Positions 17,516-25,996 of a DNA stretch of 64,000 bases are shown here, one piece after another (the stretch's first letter is position 1; each line of letters begins with the position of its first letter). Source of the DNA: Blastococcus sp. LR1 (lineage in GTDB: Bacteria > Actinomycetota > Actinomycetes > Mycobacteriales > Geodermatophilaceae). The DNA is taken from positions 1 through 64,000 of the forward strand of contig NZ_JAIUJY010000007.1 in assembly GCF_020166105.1 (NCBI RefSeq), read 5' to 3'. Below the pieces are notes generated by a model, which saw only the letters and a list, made by a program, of their open reading frames with translations, searched no databases and was not told the DNA's origin. The position numbers and the translations under genes were made by a program.

Positions 17516-17926
17516 GTGGACCTCGATCGCGCGCAACCGGTTGCGCCCTCGGAGTTCGTCGAGCAGATGTATCTCGCCGTCGTCGAGGAGCACTGGCTCT
17601 GGGAGGTGCCGCTCGGCGTCTCCAACGGGCACGGTGGCTACGAGCACGGCCCCTGGCCCCCGGCCGACTGCTCCCGCCAGCTGCTCGCCTGGTTCGACGC
17701 CGGACTCGTCCAGCTCTACGCGGACCCGCCGGACGACGCCCCGCGCCCGCAGAACCTCCGCGAGTGGCGCGTCTGGAACGACGGCCGCTACCGCCTGGTG
17801 CCCCACCCCGACATCGCCCGCGCCGTCCTCGCCGACCCCGTGCGCTGGACCGGGACCTCCGACATCGGCTTCCTGCGCCTCTGCCCGAGCGACGCCGGCC
17901 TGGGTCCCGACGCGGCCTGGATCTGA
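17516..17926 (+). CDS. unknown small protein, WFDAG family, paired with GAF-EAL gene (copy 1)
   Basis: 136 aa, soluble, acidic and Trp-rich; no known domain recognised. It shares the patterns CSRQLLAWFDAGLVQLYAD and ARAVLADPVRWT with the protein at 23123 (CSGQLLRWFDAGLVELHQD, ARTLLADPGRWT), so the two are paralogs. Each sits directly upstream of a GAF-EAL gene, which points to a linked function, perhaps as a partner or regulator of the phosphodiesterase. Leaderless GTG start. A truncated duplicate lies immediately upstream. Confidence 0.75.
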   Translation: MDLDRAQPVAPSEFVEQMYLAVVEEHWLWEVPLGVSNGHGGYEHGPWPPADCSRQLLAWFDAGLVQLYADPPDDAPRPQNLREWRVWNDGRYRLVPHPDIARAVLADPVRWTGTSDIGFLRLCPSDAGLGPDAAWI

Positions 17927-18002
17927 CGGTCCACCCCCGTGCACCCCTCAGGGGGCAGAATCGGAACGGATCCGGCCGCGCGGCTCCAGGCGGCCCGCCG
18001 CG

Positions 18003-18020
18003 GTGCCGGTGCACCGGCAC
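18003..18020. promoter_or_regulatory. 18-bp perfect palindrome before GAF-EAL gene
   Basis: GTGCCGGTGCACCGGCAC reads the same on both strands. It lies 22 bases upstream of the ATG at 18043 and about 12 bases before the GGGGAGGG ribosome site. It may be an operator or an mRNA stem in the leader. Confidence 0.45.
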
Positions 18021-18042
18021 GACGACCCCCCGGGGAGGGTGG

Positions 18043-19227
18043 ATGAGCGAGTTCGACTCCGAGGCGGAGCGGCAGATCGCTCAGCTGCTGCGCGCCGCCC
18101 GCCACAAGCTGGACCTGAGCGTCGCCTTCCTCAGCCGGATCGACGAGCAGTGCCGCACGATGCAGGTCGTGGACTCCGCCCTGCCGGACATCCAGGCCGG
18201 GTACACCGGCCCACGGGACAGCGGGTTCTGCCTGGCCGTGGTCGAGGGCCGCCTCCCGCCGGTGATGACCGACGCCCGCGACCACGCCGAGGCCGTGCGC
18301 CTGCACCCGGCCGACCTGCCGCAGATCGGCTCGCACGTCAGCGTTCCGGTGGTGCTCAGCGACGGCGAGGTCTACGGCACCTTCTGCGCCTTCGGCCTGA
18401 CCACCGATCCGGAGGTCAGCGCCCGCGACGTGCTGCTCATGGAGATCCTGGCGGAGGCCGCGGCCCTCGTCGTCGAGCCGCAGTTCCGCCTGGCCCAGCA
18501 GCACGACGCGATCAGCGACCGGCTGGCGCCGGTGCTCGCGGCCGGCGGCCCGACCGTCGTCCTGCAGCCGATCGTCAACCTGTGCAGCGGCGGCCGCATC
18601 GGCGCCGAGGCCCTCAGCCGCTTCCCCGCCGAGTGGGACCGCACCCCCGACGTCGTCTTCGACGAGGCGCACCGGATCGGCCAGGGCGACCGACTCGAGC
18701 TGCTGGCGCTGTCCCGCGCCGCCGCCCTGCTGGACCAGGTCTCGGGCTACGTCTCCATGAACGTCTCACCGCAGACCCTCGTGACGCCGGAGTGCACCCA
18801 CCTCCTGGCCGGCCTGCCCCTGGACCGGGTGCTGCTGGAGCTCTCCGAGCACGACCCCGTGAACGACTACCCCGCCCTCACCCGCGTGCTCGCCCCGCTG
18901 CGGGAGCGGGGCATGCGGCTGGCCATCGACGACGTCGGCGCCGGCTTCTCCTCGCTGCGACACATCGTCATGGCCGCCCCGGACGTCATCAAGCTGGACC
19001 GCAGCATCGTCAGCGGGGTCGACCGAGACCCGATCCTCGCCAAGCTGGCCCAGTCGATGGTCGAGTTCACGCACAGCTTCGGGGCGTGCGTCATCGCGGA
19101 AGGCGTCGAGACGGCCGAGGAGCACGCGCTGCTGCGCTCCCTCGGCGTCGACGGTGGCCAGGGCTGGTTCTTCGGCCCGCCGGCGCCTGCCAACGCCCTG
19201 GCCGACCTGGGTGCCGTGCTCGCCTGA
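18043..19227 (+). CDS. GAF-EAL protein, c-di-GMP phosphodiesterase (copy 1)
   Basis: 394 aa. The N-terminal GAF-like sensor (about 5-150: LSVAFLSRID, VSVPVVLSDGEVYGTFCAFG) precedes an EAL domain (about 165-394). All catalytic elements are present: GAEALSRF, NVSPQT, LLELSEHD, AIDDVGAG, IKLDRSIV, AEGVET and GGQGWFFG, so hydrolysis of c-di-GMP to pGpG is expected. The ATG has GGGGAGGG upstream. It is highly similar along its whole length to the protein at 23696, and the upstream small gene is duplicated as well. Confidence 0.92.
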   Translation: MSEFDSEAERQIAQLLRAARHKLDLSVAFLSRIDEQCRTMQVVDSALPDIQAGYTGPRDSGFCLAVVEGRLPPVMTDARDHAEAVRLHPADLPQIGSHVSVPVVLSDGEVYGTFCAFGLTTDPEVSARDVLLMEILAEAAALVVEPQFRLAQQHDAISDRLAPVLAAGGPTVVLQPIVNLCSGGRIGAEALSRFPAEWDRTPDVVFDEAHRIGQGDRLELLALSRAAALLDQVSGYVSMNVSPQTLVTPECTHLLAGLPLDRVLLELSEHDPVNDYPALTRVLAPLRERGMRLAIDDVGAGFSSLRHIVMAAPDVIKLDRSIVSGVDRDPILAKLAQSMVEFTHSFGACVIAEGVETAEEHALLRSLGVDGGQGWFFGPPAPANALADLGAVLA

Positions 19228-19286
19228 CCTCAGCGGCGCCGGGACCCGCGCTGCCGGACGACGGCGGGCGCACCAGACTGGCCGCC

Positions 19287-20216
19287 ATGGCCTGGACCCC
19301 GGACGACATCCCTGACCTCGACGGCCGGATCGCGGTGGTCACCGGCGGGAACGGGGGCCTCGGCCTCGTCTGCGTGCACGAGCTGGCCAAGGCCGGTGCG
19401 CACGTGGTCATGGCCGCCCGCGACCAGGAGAAGGCCCGCGTCGCCGAGGAGCAGGTCCGCGCCCGCAACCCGCAGGCCTCCACGGAGGTCGTGGCGCTCG
19501 ACCTCGGCTCGCTCGCCTCGGTGGCCGCTGCCGGGCAGACCATCGCGCAGGCGCACCCGCGCGTCGACCTGCTGATCAACAACGCCGGGCTGATGGCGAT
19601 GCCGAAGCGGACGACGGACGACGGCTTCGAGATGCAGTTCGGCGTCGATCACCTGGGCCACTTCGCGCTCACCGCGCACCTGCTGCCCGCGCTGCTGCGG
19701 GCGGAGCGCGCCCGCGTCGTCACCGTGACCAGCACCGCCCGCTTCGGCGGCGGCCCGGTGAACCCCGCCGATCCGCACTTCTCCCGCGGCTACGGGGCGT
19801 GGCGCGCCTACGCCCGCGCCAAGTGGGCCAACTACCACTTCGGGCTGGGCCTGCAGCGCCGGTTCGAGCAGGCGGGGGTGCCGGCCATCAGCAACATCGC
19901 CCACCCCGGGCTGTCCAACACCGACCTGCAGTCGCGCACCGTCCGCGAGGGCGGCGGCGGCTGGCTGGGTGCGGCTTCGGAGGTACTGGCCAAGCGCAGC
20001 GGCATGCCTGCGGCCCTAGGCGCCCGCCCGCAGCTGCGCGCCGCCACGGACCCGTCGTCCCGCGGCGGCGAGCTCTATGCGCCCCGGTACGCCTCCAACG
20101 GCCCCGCCGTCCGGCGGCCGATCCTGCGCCGCTGGGACCTGGACCGGCGGATCGCGGAGCTGTGGGCGATCTCGGAGCGGGAGACCAGCGTCGTCCTGGA
20201 CGTCCCTCGCGCCTGA
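19287..20216 (+). CDS. short-chain dehydrogenase/reductase
   Basis: 309 aa. A Rossmann fold with cofactor loop VTGGNGGLG (about 17-25), NNAG, a catalytic Ser in VTVTSTARF and the Tyr-Lys pair in YARAKWAN. Length and the DGFEMQFGVDHLGHFALT motif place it with the retinol dehydrogenase-like/WWOX-like SDRs that use NADP. Substrate unknown. CAGACT lies 7 bases before the ATG. A stable hairpin follows. Confidence 0.88.
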   Translation: MAWTPDDIPDLDGRIAVVTGGNGGLGLVCVHELAKAGAHVVMAARDQEKARVAEEQVRARNPQASTEVVALDLGSLASVAAAGQTIAQAHPRVDLLINNAGLMAMPKRTTDDGFEMQFGVDHLGHFALTAHLLPALLRAERARVVTVTSTARFGGGPVNPADPHFSRGYGAWRAYARAKWANYHFGLGLQRRFEQAGVPAISNIAHPGLSNTDLQSRTVREGGGGWLGAASEVLAKRSGMPAALGARPQLRAATDPSSRGGELYAPRYASNGPAVRRPILRRWDLDRRIAELWAISERETSVVLDVPRA

Positions 20217-20229
20217 GCTCGCCCTGCAA

Positions 20230-20280
20230 TTGCGCGAGCATCCACCCGCGACCGCCTTTCGAGGGTGGATCAGCGCGCAA
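20230..20280. terminator. bidirectional terminator hairpin
   Basis: Nested stems: TTGCGCG (20230-20236) with CGCGCAA (20274-20280) and ATCCACCC with GGGTGGAT, separated by a 3-by-3 internal loop. It lies between the convergent SDR and SRPBCC-like genes. Confidence 0.65.
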
Positions 20281-20286
20281 GGGCGG

Positions 20287-20838
20287 TCAGAGGCGGCCGG
20301 TGGCCTTGAGCTCGACCGCGGTCAGGACCTCCCAGCGGATCGCGGTGCTGCCGGGCCGGATCAGCCGCCAGTAGCGGTCGAAGCGGGCCCGCGTCTGCGC
20401 GTCGGTCGACATCGCCCGGGTCTCCGAGCTGAGCTCGGTCCCGCCGCGCGCAGGGGTCAGCCGGAAGTCCATCGCGGCCTTCACCCAGCCCCGCTGCGTG
20501 AACCGGCGGAAGGCCTCGGCGTCCAGCTCCGGTCCGCTGTCCCCGCCGGAGAGCTTCCATGCCTCCAGCGCGCCGCCGAAGACCACCGCCGTCGGCTCCT
20601 CCGATCCGAGCAGCGGCACCGGCAGCGCGTCGAGGAACGGCCGGTCGTGCAGCTCCCCGGCACCGCCGCCCGAGAGCACCACCGGCAGGAAGCGCGCCGC
20701 CGACAGCGTCAGCGTCACCGGCAGCTCGGAGAGCCGGACGGCGTGCAGCGCCGCCCACACCGCGGACGGCGGAGCGGCGATCCAGCGCGCCTGCCGGGTC
20801 ACGTGCTCCGGCCGCGGGAGGACGTCGTCGAGGTCCAT
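20287..20838 (-). CDS. SRPBCC-like protein of unknown function
   Basis: 183 aa. A helix-grip pattern is suggested by RQARWIAAPPSAVWAALHAV at the N-terminus and TPARGGTELSSETRAMSTD, then RFDRYWRLIRPGSTAIRWEVL, near the C-terminus, as in polyketide cyclase/START-like proteins. No ligand can be named. Its ATG shares a base with the stop of the upstream beta-lactamase-family gene (TGATG), so the two are translationally coupled. Confidence 0.65.
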   Translation of the reverse strand: MDLDDVLPRPEHVTRQARWIAAPPSAVWAALHAVRLSELPVTLTLSAARFLPVVLSGGGAGELHDRPFLDALPVPLLGSEEPTAVVFGGALEAWKLSGGDSGPELDAEAFRRFTQRGWVKAAMDFRLTPARGGTELSSETRAMSTDAQTRARFDRYWRLIRPGSTAIRWEVLTAVELKATGRL

Positions 20839-21971
20839 CAGCCGAGCGCGTCGTACACGGCCCGCACGTAGGCCTCGCTGCGCGCCGAACCGATGAGCCC
20901 GTCGCCCATCTTGTTCATCATGTAGGTGATCGTCAGGCGCCGGTCGAGGTCCATGACCGCCAGTGAGCCACCCCAGCCGCCCCAGAAGAAGGTCCGGCCG
21001 GAAGGCACGTACGGCACGGTCGGCGAGCCGAGGCAGAAGCCCATCCCCCACCGGAACGGCGCGCCCAGCACCAGGTCCACGCCGTCGGCCTGCTGGTCGA
21101 AGATCAGCTCGATCGTCTCCGGCGAGAGCAGCCGCACGCCGTTCACCTCGCCGCCCAGCGAGAGCACCCGCAGCACCGACATGACCCCGCGCGCGTTCGA
21201 GTGCCCGTTGAGCGCGCCCAGCTCGGCGGCCCGCCACTCGGGCGAGTTCGCCGCCTTCGCCGAGGCGGTCGGCCCGGTGAAGGTCTTCACGCTCACCGAC
21301 TCGGGGTCCAGCGTCCGCGGGTCGACGTCGGGGCGCGGCGGGGGCACGACCGGCGCGATCCGGGTGATCTCGGACTCGCGGGCGCCGAGCTGGAAGTCCG
21401 CGCCCAGCGGCTCGGCGATCTCGGTGGCGATGAATCGCCGCAGGGTCTGGTTGCGGATCCGGCGGATGATCTCGCCGACCAGGTGTCCCTGGTTGTTCGC
21501 GTGGTAGCCGGCAGCCGTGCCCGGCTCCCACCACGGGCGCTGCTGCGCCAGCCGCTCGGTGGCCGACTCCCAGTCGTACATGTCGCGGATGGAGAAGGGC
21601 TGCTCCCAGCCGGAGACGCCGGAGGTGTGCGAGAGCAGGTGCCGGACCTCGATCTGCTTCTTGCCCTTGGCGCAGAACTCCGGCCAGTAGTCGCCGACCG
21701 GCGCGTAGAGGTCCAGCTCACCGCGCTCGACCAGGACCAGCGCGGCCAGCGCCAGCACGCACTTCGTCGTCGACCAGACGTTGACGATCGTGTGCTCCGA
21801 CCACGGCTGGGTCTTCGCCTCGTCCCGGTAGCCGCCCCACAGGTCGACGACAGTCTCGCCGTCCAGGTCGACGGCGACCGACGCGCCCAGCTCGTCGCCG
21901 TCCAGCTGCTGCGCGAGCGCCTCGCGCACCGCGGCGAACCGCTCGTCGCACCGACCGTGGACCTCCGCCAT
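20838..21971 (-). CDS. beta-lactamase-family serine hydrolase (class C / esterase type)
   Basis: 377 aa. The SxxK motif is STTK (about 66-69) in VNVWSTTKCVLALAAL, the YxN motif is YHAN in AAGYHANNQGH, and HLLSHTSGV is typical of this group. FFWGGWGGSLAVMD replaces the usual KTG triad element (HxG/WxG), as in EstB-type esterases. Likely an esterase or DD-peptidase-like hydrolase. No signal peptide is visible, so it is probably cytoplasmic. ATG at 21971 with GAGGAGG upstream. Coupled to the SRPBCC-like gene. Confidence 0.85.
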   Translation of the reverse strand: MAEVHGRCDERFAAVREALAQQLDGDELGASVAVDLDGETVVDLWGGYRDEAKTQPWSEHTIVNVWSTTKCVLALAALVLVERGELDLYAPVGDYWPEFCAKGKKQIEVRHLLSHTSGVSGWEQPFSIRDMYDWESATERLAQQRPWWEPGTAAGYHANNQGHLVGEIIRRIRNQTLRRFIATEIAEPLGADFQLGARESEITRIAPVVPPPRPDVDPRTLDPESVSVKTFTGPTASAKAANSPEWRAAELGALNGHSNARGVMSVLRVLSLGGEVNGVRLLSPETIELIFDQQADGVDLVLGAPFRWGMGFCLGSPTVPYVPSGRTFFWGGWGGSLAVMDLDRRLTITYMMNKMGDGLIGSARSEAYVRAVYDALG

Positions 21972-22051
21972 CGACCCCTCCTCGCCGTCGGGCCACCTCG
22001 TCGTCGCCCCGTGGCATGAGACCACGGACACACCACCGGCGGCATCCGGTG

Positions 22052-22390
22052 TCAGGGCCGGCGGGCGACCAGAACCTGCACGACGGCGGCCACCAGGTCC
22101 AGGGGCAACGGCCGGTCGTGCGGCAGCCGGAGGGCGTCCTTCGCCGCCCGCCACGGCGCCACCTGCTCGGCCAGTCCGGGCGGCAGCTCCGGCAGCGGGT
22201 ACAGCGCGATGTGCCGCTTCCACGCCGCCAGGTGCACCAGCGGCTGGCCGTCCAGGAGGAAGGTCGGCATCGCGTAGGAGATCCGCTCCCCCACCTCCGG
22301 CACGACGCGATGCACCAGGGCGCGCAGCTCCGCCATCCGCTCGCGCACATCGTCGTCCAGCGTCGCGAGGTAGTCGTCCACCGGGGTCAT
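22052..22390 (-). CDS. DUF1801-type (YdhG-like) small protein
   Basis: 112 aa. The sequence VDDYLATLDDDVRERMAELR, then SYAMPTFLLDGQPLVHLAAWKRHIALYPLP and LRLPHDRPLPLDLVAAVV, follows the DUF1801 fold (frataxin/CyaY-like), often annotated as an iron chaperone on weak grounds. Function unknown. CAGTCT lies 7 bases before the ATG. Confidence 0.75.
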   Translation of the reverse strand: MTPVDDYLATLDDDVRERMAELRALVHRVVPEVGERISYAMPTFLLDGQPLVHLAAWKRHIALYPLPELPPGLAEQVAPWRAAKDALRLPHDRPLPLDLVAAVVQVLVARRP

Positions 22391-22464
22391 GGAGGGGAGA
22401 CTGCCCGGCCGCGGCGATCTCATCGGTGCCGGAATGGCCGTCGTGCCCTGCTGGTTCCCCGGGC

Positions 22465-23106
22465 ATGACACGGATCAGCGTCTTCGGCGGTACGGGATAC
22501 ACGGGCAGCCACCTGGCCACCGAGGCGGCGCGGCGGGGCCACGAGGTCACCGCGTTCAGCCGCTCGGAGCCCGAGCAGCCGGTCGACGGCGTCCGGTACG
22601 CCCAGGGCTCGCTGCTCGACGAGGCCACCCGGCGCGCGGCGCTCGAGGCCGCCGACGTCGTCGTGGTCGCGGTCGCCCCGCGCGGTGACATGGCCGGATC
22701 CGTGCGCGAGGGCATCCGCGCGCTCGCCACGGAGGCCGAGCAGGCCGGCGTCCGCCTCGGCGTCGTCGGCGGCGCGGGCTCGCTGCACGTGGCCGAGGGC
22801 GGCCCCCGGCTCTTCGACACCCCCGACTTCCCGGCCGACTACAAGCCGGAGAGCCTCGAGATGGCCGAGGCGCTCGACGACCTCCGCGCGACGGCGACGC
22901 TCGACTGGTTCTACCTCTGCCCGCCCGCTGCGTACGGCGGCTTCGCGCCCGGAGAGCCGCGAGGCACCTACCGGGTGGGCGAGGACCTGCTGCTCACCGA
23001 CGCCGAGGGCAACTCGTTCATCGGCGGCGCCGACTTCGCCCTGGCCCTGGTCGACGAGATCGAGACGCCGGCGCACCGCCGGGCCCGCTTCACCGTCGCC
23101 TACTGA
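22465..23106 (+). CDS. NAD(P)-dependent epimerase/reductase, NmrA-like
   Basis: 213 aa. Rossmann fold with FGGTGYTGSHLATEA (GxxGxxG) at residues 6-20 and VVGGAGSL in the middle; no YxxxK catalytic pair is evident. This is typical of NAD(P)H-binding atypical SDRs of the flavin reductase/NmrA kind. Substrate unknown. The stop is 16 bases before the next gene, so cotranscription is possible. Confidence 0.85.
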   Translation: MTRISVFGGTGYTGSHLATEAARRGHEVTAFSRSEPEQPVDGVRYAQGSLLDEATRRAALEAADVVVVAVAPRGDMAGSVREGIRALATEAEQAGVRLGVVGGAGSLHVAEGGPRLFDTPDFPADYKPESLEMAEALDDLRATATLDWFYLCPPAAYGGFAPGEPRGTYRVGEDLLLTDAEGNSFIGGADFALALVDEIETPAHRRARFTVAY

Positions 23107-23122
23107 GCCTGCGGCGGACGAC

Positions 23123-23599
23123 GTGTTCGGCTGGCTGAAGCGCCGGAAGGACGACGGGCCCGAGATCCCGGGCATGGTGAACTCCGGACGGCGACAGCGA
23201 CGCCCGGAGCCCGCGGAGCCCGACCCGGCGGTGCGCACGACGATGCACCACGCGGTGCTCAACGACGCGTGGCTGTTCGACATCACCGACGGCGGATTCG
23301 TCGACGGCAGCGACGGCTGGAACCCCCTCGACCCGCGGGAGTGCTCGGGCCAGCTGCTGCGCTGGTTCGACGCCGGGCTCGTCGAGCTGCACCAGGACGC
23401 CGATCCCTCCGGCGCCCCGCTCACCGATCCGGCCGCCGACCTCGACTACGAGGCCGCCGACCTGCCCCTCATCCCGCCCGACCGGGCCCGCACCCTGCTC
23501 GCCGACCCCGGGCGCTGGACCGACGAGACGGCGGACGGCTTCGCCGTGCCCGTCCCGACCGCACGCGGCAGGGAGCTCCCGCTCGACCGTTGGCCCTGA
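23123..23599 (+). CDS. unknown small protein, WFDAG family, paired with GAF-EAL gene (copy 2)
   Basis: 158 aa from the GTG at 23123 (VFGWLKRRKDDGPEIPGMVN). The N-terminal about 35 residues are basic and absent from copy 1. The rest contains CSGQLLRWFDAGLVELHQD and PDRARTLLADPGRWT, shared with the protein at 17516. No known domain. It precedes the second GAF-EAL gene by 96 bases. Function unknown; the repeated pairing suggests a role with the phosphodiesterase. Confidence 0.72.
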   Translation: MFGWLKRRKDDGPEIPGMVNSGRRQRRPEPAEPDPAVRTTMHHAVLNDAWLFDITDGGFVDGSDGWNPLDPRECSGQLLRWFDAGLVELHQDADPSGAPLTDPAADLDYEAADLPLIPPDRARTLLADPGRWTDETADGFAVPVPTARGRELPLDRWP

Positions 23600-23695
23600 A
23601 CCGCTGATGACGGGCGACCCGGCCGGGGGACATGCCCTCCAGGGCCGGCGCCGTCCTGCCGATGGGGAACCGACGTCTCGGCGGAGGGAACCCAC

Positions 23696-24931
23696 GTGAG
23701 CAGAGATCGCTCGGCGGCCGAGCAGCAGATCGCCGATCTGCTGCACACCGCGCGCAAGTCGCTGCGGCTCAGCGTCGCCTTCCTGAGCCGGCTGGACGGG
23801 ACCACGCAGACCCTCGAGGTGGTCGACACCTCGGTGCCGTTCCTCTTCCAGGAGGGCTACCAGCAGCGCCAGGAGGTCACCCTCTGCCAGGCGGTCCTGG
23901 ACAAGAAGCTCCCGCAGGTGATCCCGAACCTGAAGGACTTCCCCGAGGCGATGAAGCTCCCGGCCGCCCGCATGCCGCGGCTGCGCAGCTACGTCTCGGT
24001 GCCGGTGACCCTGAGCGACGGCTCCCTGTACGGCACCTTCTGCGCCGCCGGGCTGACCACCGACAAGGACCTGACCCAGCGCGACAAGGCGCTCATGGAC
24101 GTGCTGGCCTCCGCCGCCGCGGTGATCATCGAGCCCGAGGTCCGGTCGCAGGAGCGGCGCGACGAGATCTCCGCCCGCCTCGACCCGCTGATGGCCGCCG
24201 GCGGTCCCGTCGTCGTGCTGCAGCCGATCGTCTCCCTCGCCACCGGCCGGCGCGTGGGCACCGAGGCGCTCAGCCGGTTCCCCGGCGACTGGGGCATGGC
24301 CCCCGACGTCTGCTTCGCCGAGGCGCACAGCATCGGCGAGGGGCACCGGCTCGAGGTGCTCGCCCTCGAGCGCGCCGCCGCGCTGCTGGACCGGGTCGAC
24401 GGATACGTGTCGATGAACGTCTCCCCCGCCACGCTGCTCACCCGGGAGTGCGGTGAGCTGCTCGCGCGGCTGCCGCTGGAGCGGATCCTGCTGGAGCTCT
24501 CCGAGCACGACCAGGTGGCCGACTACCCGGCGCTGCTGGCCGCGCTGGCGCCGCTCCGCGCCGCCGGGCTGCGCCTGGCCATCGACGACGTCGGGGCGGG
24601 CTTCTCCTCGCTCCGGCACATCGTCGTCACCGCCCCCGACGTCATCAAGGTCGACCGCAGCATCGTCGCGGGCCTGGACACCGACCCGGTGCTCGCCAAG
24701 CTGGTCGCCTCGCTCGTGGAGTTCGCGCACGGCTGCGACGTCCAGGTGGTGGCCGAGGGCGTCGAGACCGCCGCGGAGCACGCCGTGCTGCGGGGCCTGG
24801 GCGCGGACTACGGCCAGGGCTGGCACTACGGCCGCCCGGGACCGCCCGAGGCCCTGGAGGTCCTCGAGGCCACGACGGCGCCGACCCTCCCCGCGCCGCG
24901 CCGACCCGTCGACGCGACCGTCGAGGTCTGA
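23696..24931 (+). CDS. GAF-EAL protein, c-di-GMP phosphodiesterase (copy 2)
   Basis: 411 aa. GAF sensor (about 5-150: RLSVAFLSRLDG, SYVSVPVTLSDGSLYGTFCAAG) followed by an EAL domain with intact GTEALSRF, NVSPAT, LLELSEHD, AIDDVGAG, IKVDRSIV, AEGVET and YGQGWHYG. The GTG has GGAGG upstream. It is closely similar to the protein at 18043, but the GAF pocket region differs (FLFQEGYQQRQEVTLCQAVL against DIQAGYTGPRDSGFCLAVVE), so the two probably sense different signals. A Pro-rich tail ends the protein. Confidence 0.92.
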   Translation: MSRDRSAAEQQIADLLHTARKSLRLSVAFLSRLDGTTQTLEVVDTSVPFLFQEGYQQRQEVTLCQAVLDKKLPQVIPNLKDFPEAMKLPAARMPRLRSYVSVPVTLSDGSLYGTFCAAGLTTDKDLTQRDKALMDVLASAAAVIIEPEVRSQERRDEISARLDPLMAAGGPVVVLQPIVSLATGRRVGTEALSRFPGDWGMAPDVCFAEAHSIGEGHRLEVLALERAAALLDRVDGYVSMNVSPATLLTRECGELLARLPLERILLELSEHDQVADYPALLAALAPLRAAGLRLAIDDVGAGFSSLRHIVVTAPDVIKVDRSIVAGLDTDPVLAKLVASLVEFAHGCDVQVVAEGVETAAEHAVLRGLGADYGQGWHYGRPGPPEALEVLEATTAPTLPAPRRPVDATVEV

Positions 24932-24942
24932 CCGCGCGCGCC

Positions 24943-25863
24943 TCAGGACGAGCGGGGCTTCCGGCGGCGCTGGTGGCTCTTCGCCCCGTACATCGCCCGG
25001 TCCGCCCGGGCGATCACGTCGTCACCGGACTCCCCGGCCTTGCCGATGGCGGCCCCCACGCTGACCCCGATGCGCAGCGCGCCGTCCGGCCCGGGGAACG
25101 GCGCGGCCAGCCGGACCCCGACGCGCGTCGACAGCGCCCGGAGCTCCTGCTCGTCACCGGCCGGGCACAGGATGACGAACTCGTCGCCACCGAAGCGCGT
25201 CACCAGGTGCCCCGGACCCGCGACCTCGACCAACCGCGCCGCCGCCTCGACCAGCAACCGGTCGCCGGTCGCGTGCCCGTGGACGTCGTTCACGGTCTTG
25301 AAGTCGTCGAGGTCGCAGAACAGCAGTCCGCACCCCGGCGCCGCGGATCCTTCCAGCCGGGCGTGCAGCGCCTCGAACAGCGCCGCCCGGTTCGCGACCC
25401 CGGTGAGCGCGTCGGTGCGGGTCTGGTGGTGCAGCCGGGCCTCGCGGGCCCGGTCGTCGGTGACGTCGATCCCGACGGACGCGACGGCGTAGGCGCGGCC
25501 GTCGTCGTCGTACAGCACGGTGTTGCGCATGGCCACCCGCCGGCGCTCACCACCGGCGGCGATCCAGTCGCCCTCCTGCGGGTGGGCGACGCCCGAGTCG
25601 ACCGCCGTCCGGACCGCGTGCGCGGCCAGGACGGCCTCCTCGGGCACCACCCACACGTCCCAGAACCGCTGCCCCAGCAGATCGGCGGCGGTCAGCCCGG
25701 TGAACCGCTGCAGGGCGGGATTGGTGAAGAGGATCCGCCCGTCGGGACCGACGATGCACAGCAGGGCCTCGACCGCCTCGACGAAGGCGTGGGCCAGGCG
25801 TGCGTCCTCCGGAACCGTCGCAGCCGCGGGCCGCACACCGTCCCGGTCGGCCACCGGCCTCAC
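24943..25863 (-). CDS. PAS-GGDEF diguanylate cyclase
   Basis: 306 aa. PAS domain (about 25-140: IVGPDGRILFTNPALQRFTGL, GIDVTDDRAREARL) and GGDEF domain (about 150-300) with intact RFGGDEFVIL and DLDDFKTVND. The RxxD inhibitory site is missing, so product feedback is not expected. No membrane segment, hence cytosolic. It converges on the GAF-EAL gene 11 bases away, placing synthesis and breakdown of c-di-GMP side by side. Confidence 0.9.
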   Translation of the reverse strand: MRPVADRDGVRPAAATVPEDARLAHAFVEAVEALLCIVGPDGRILFTNPALQRFTGLTAADLLGQRFWDVWVVPEEAVLAAHAVRTAVDSGVAHPQEGDWIAAGGERRRVAMRNTVLYDDDGRAYAVASVGIDVTDDRAREARLHHQTRTDALTGVANRAALFEALHARLEGSAAPGCGLLFCDLDDFKTVNDVHGHATGDRLLVEAAARLVEVAGPGHLVTRFGGDEFVILCPAGDEQELRALSTRVGVRLAAPFPGPDGALRIGVSVGAAIGKAGESGDDVIARADRAMYGAKSHQRRRKPRSS

Positions 25864-25996
25864 CTCGGTCCTGGCGTCGGTCCGGTTCCTGCGTCCGGAC
25901 CTCGGGCAGTCATTCTTCGCCAGATCCGCCCGAACCGCGCAGTTTCCTCACGGAGACGGCGATCCGACCTCCAGAAGGTCGGGTCGCCGTCGGCGG

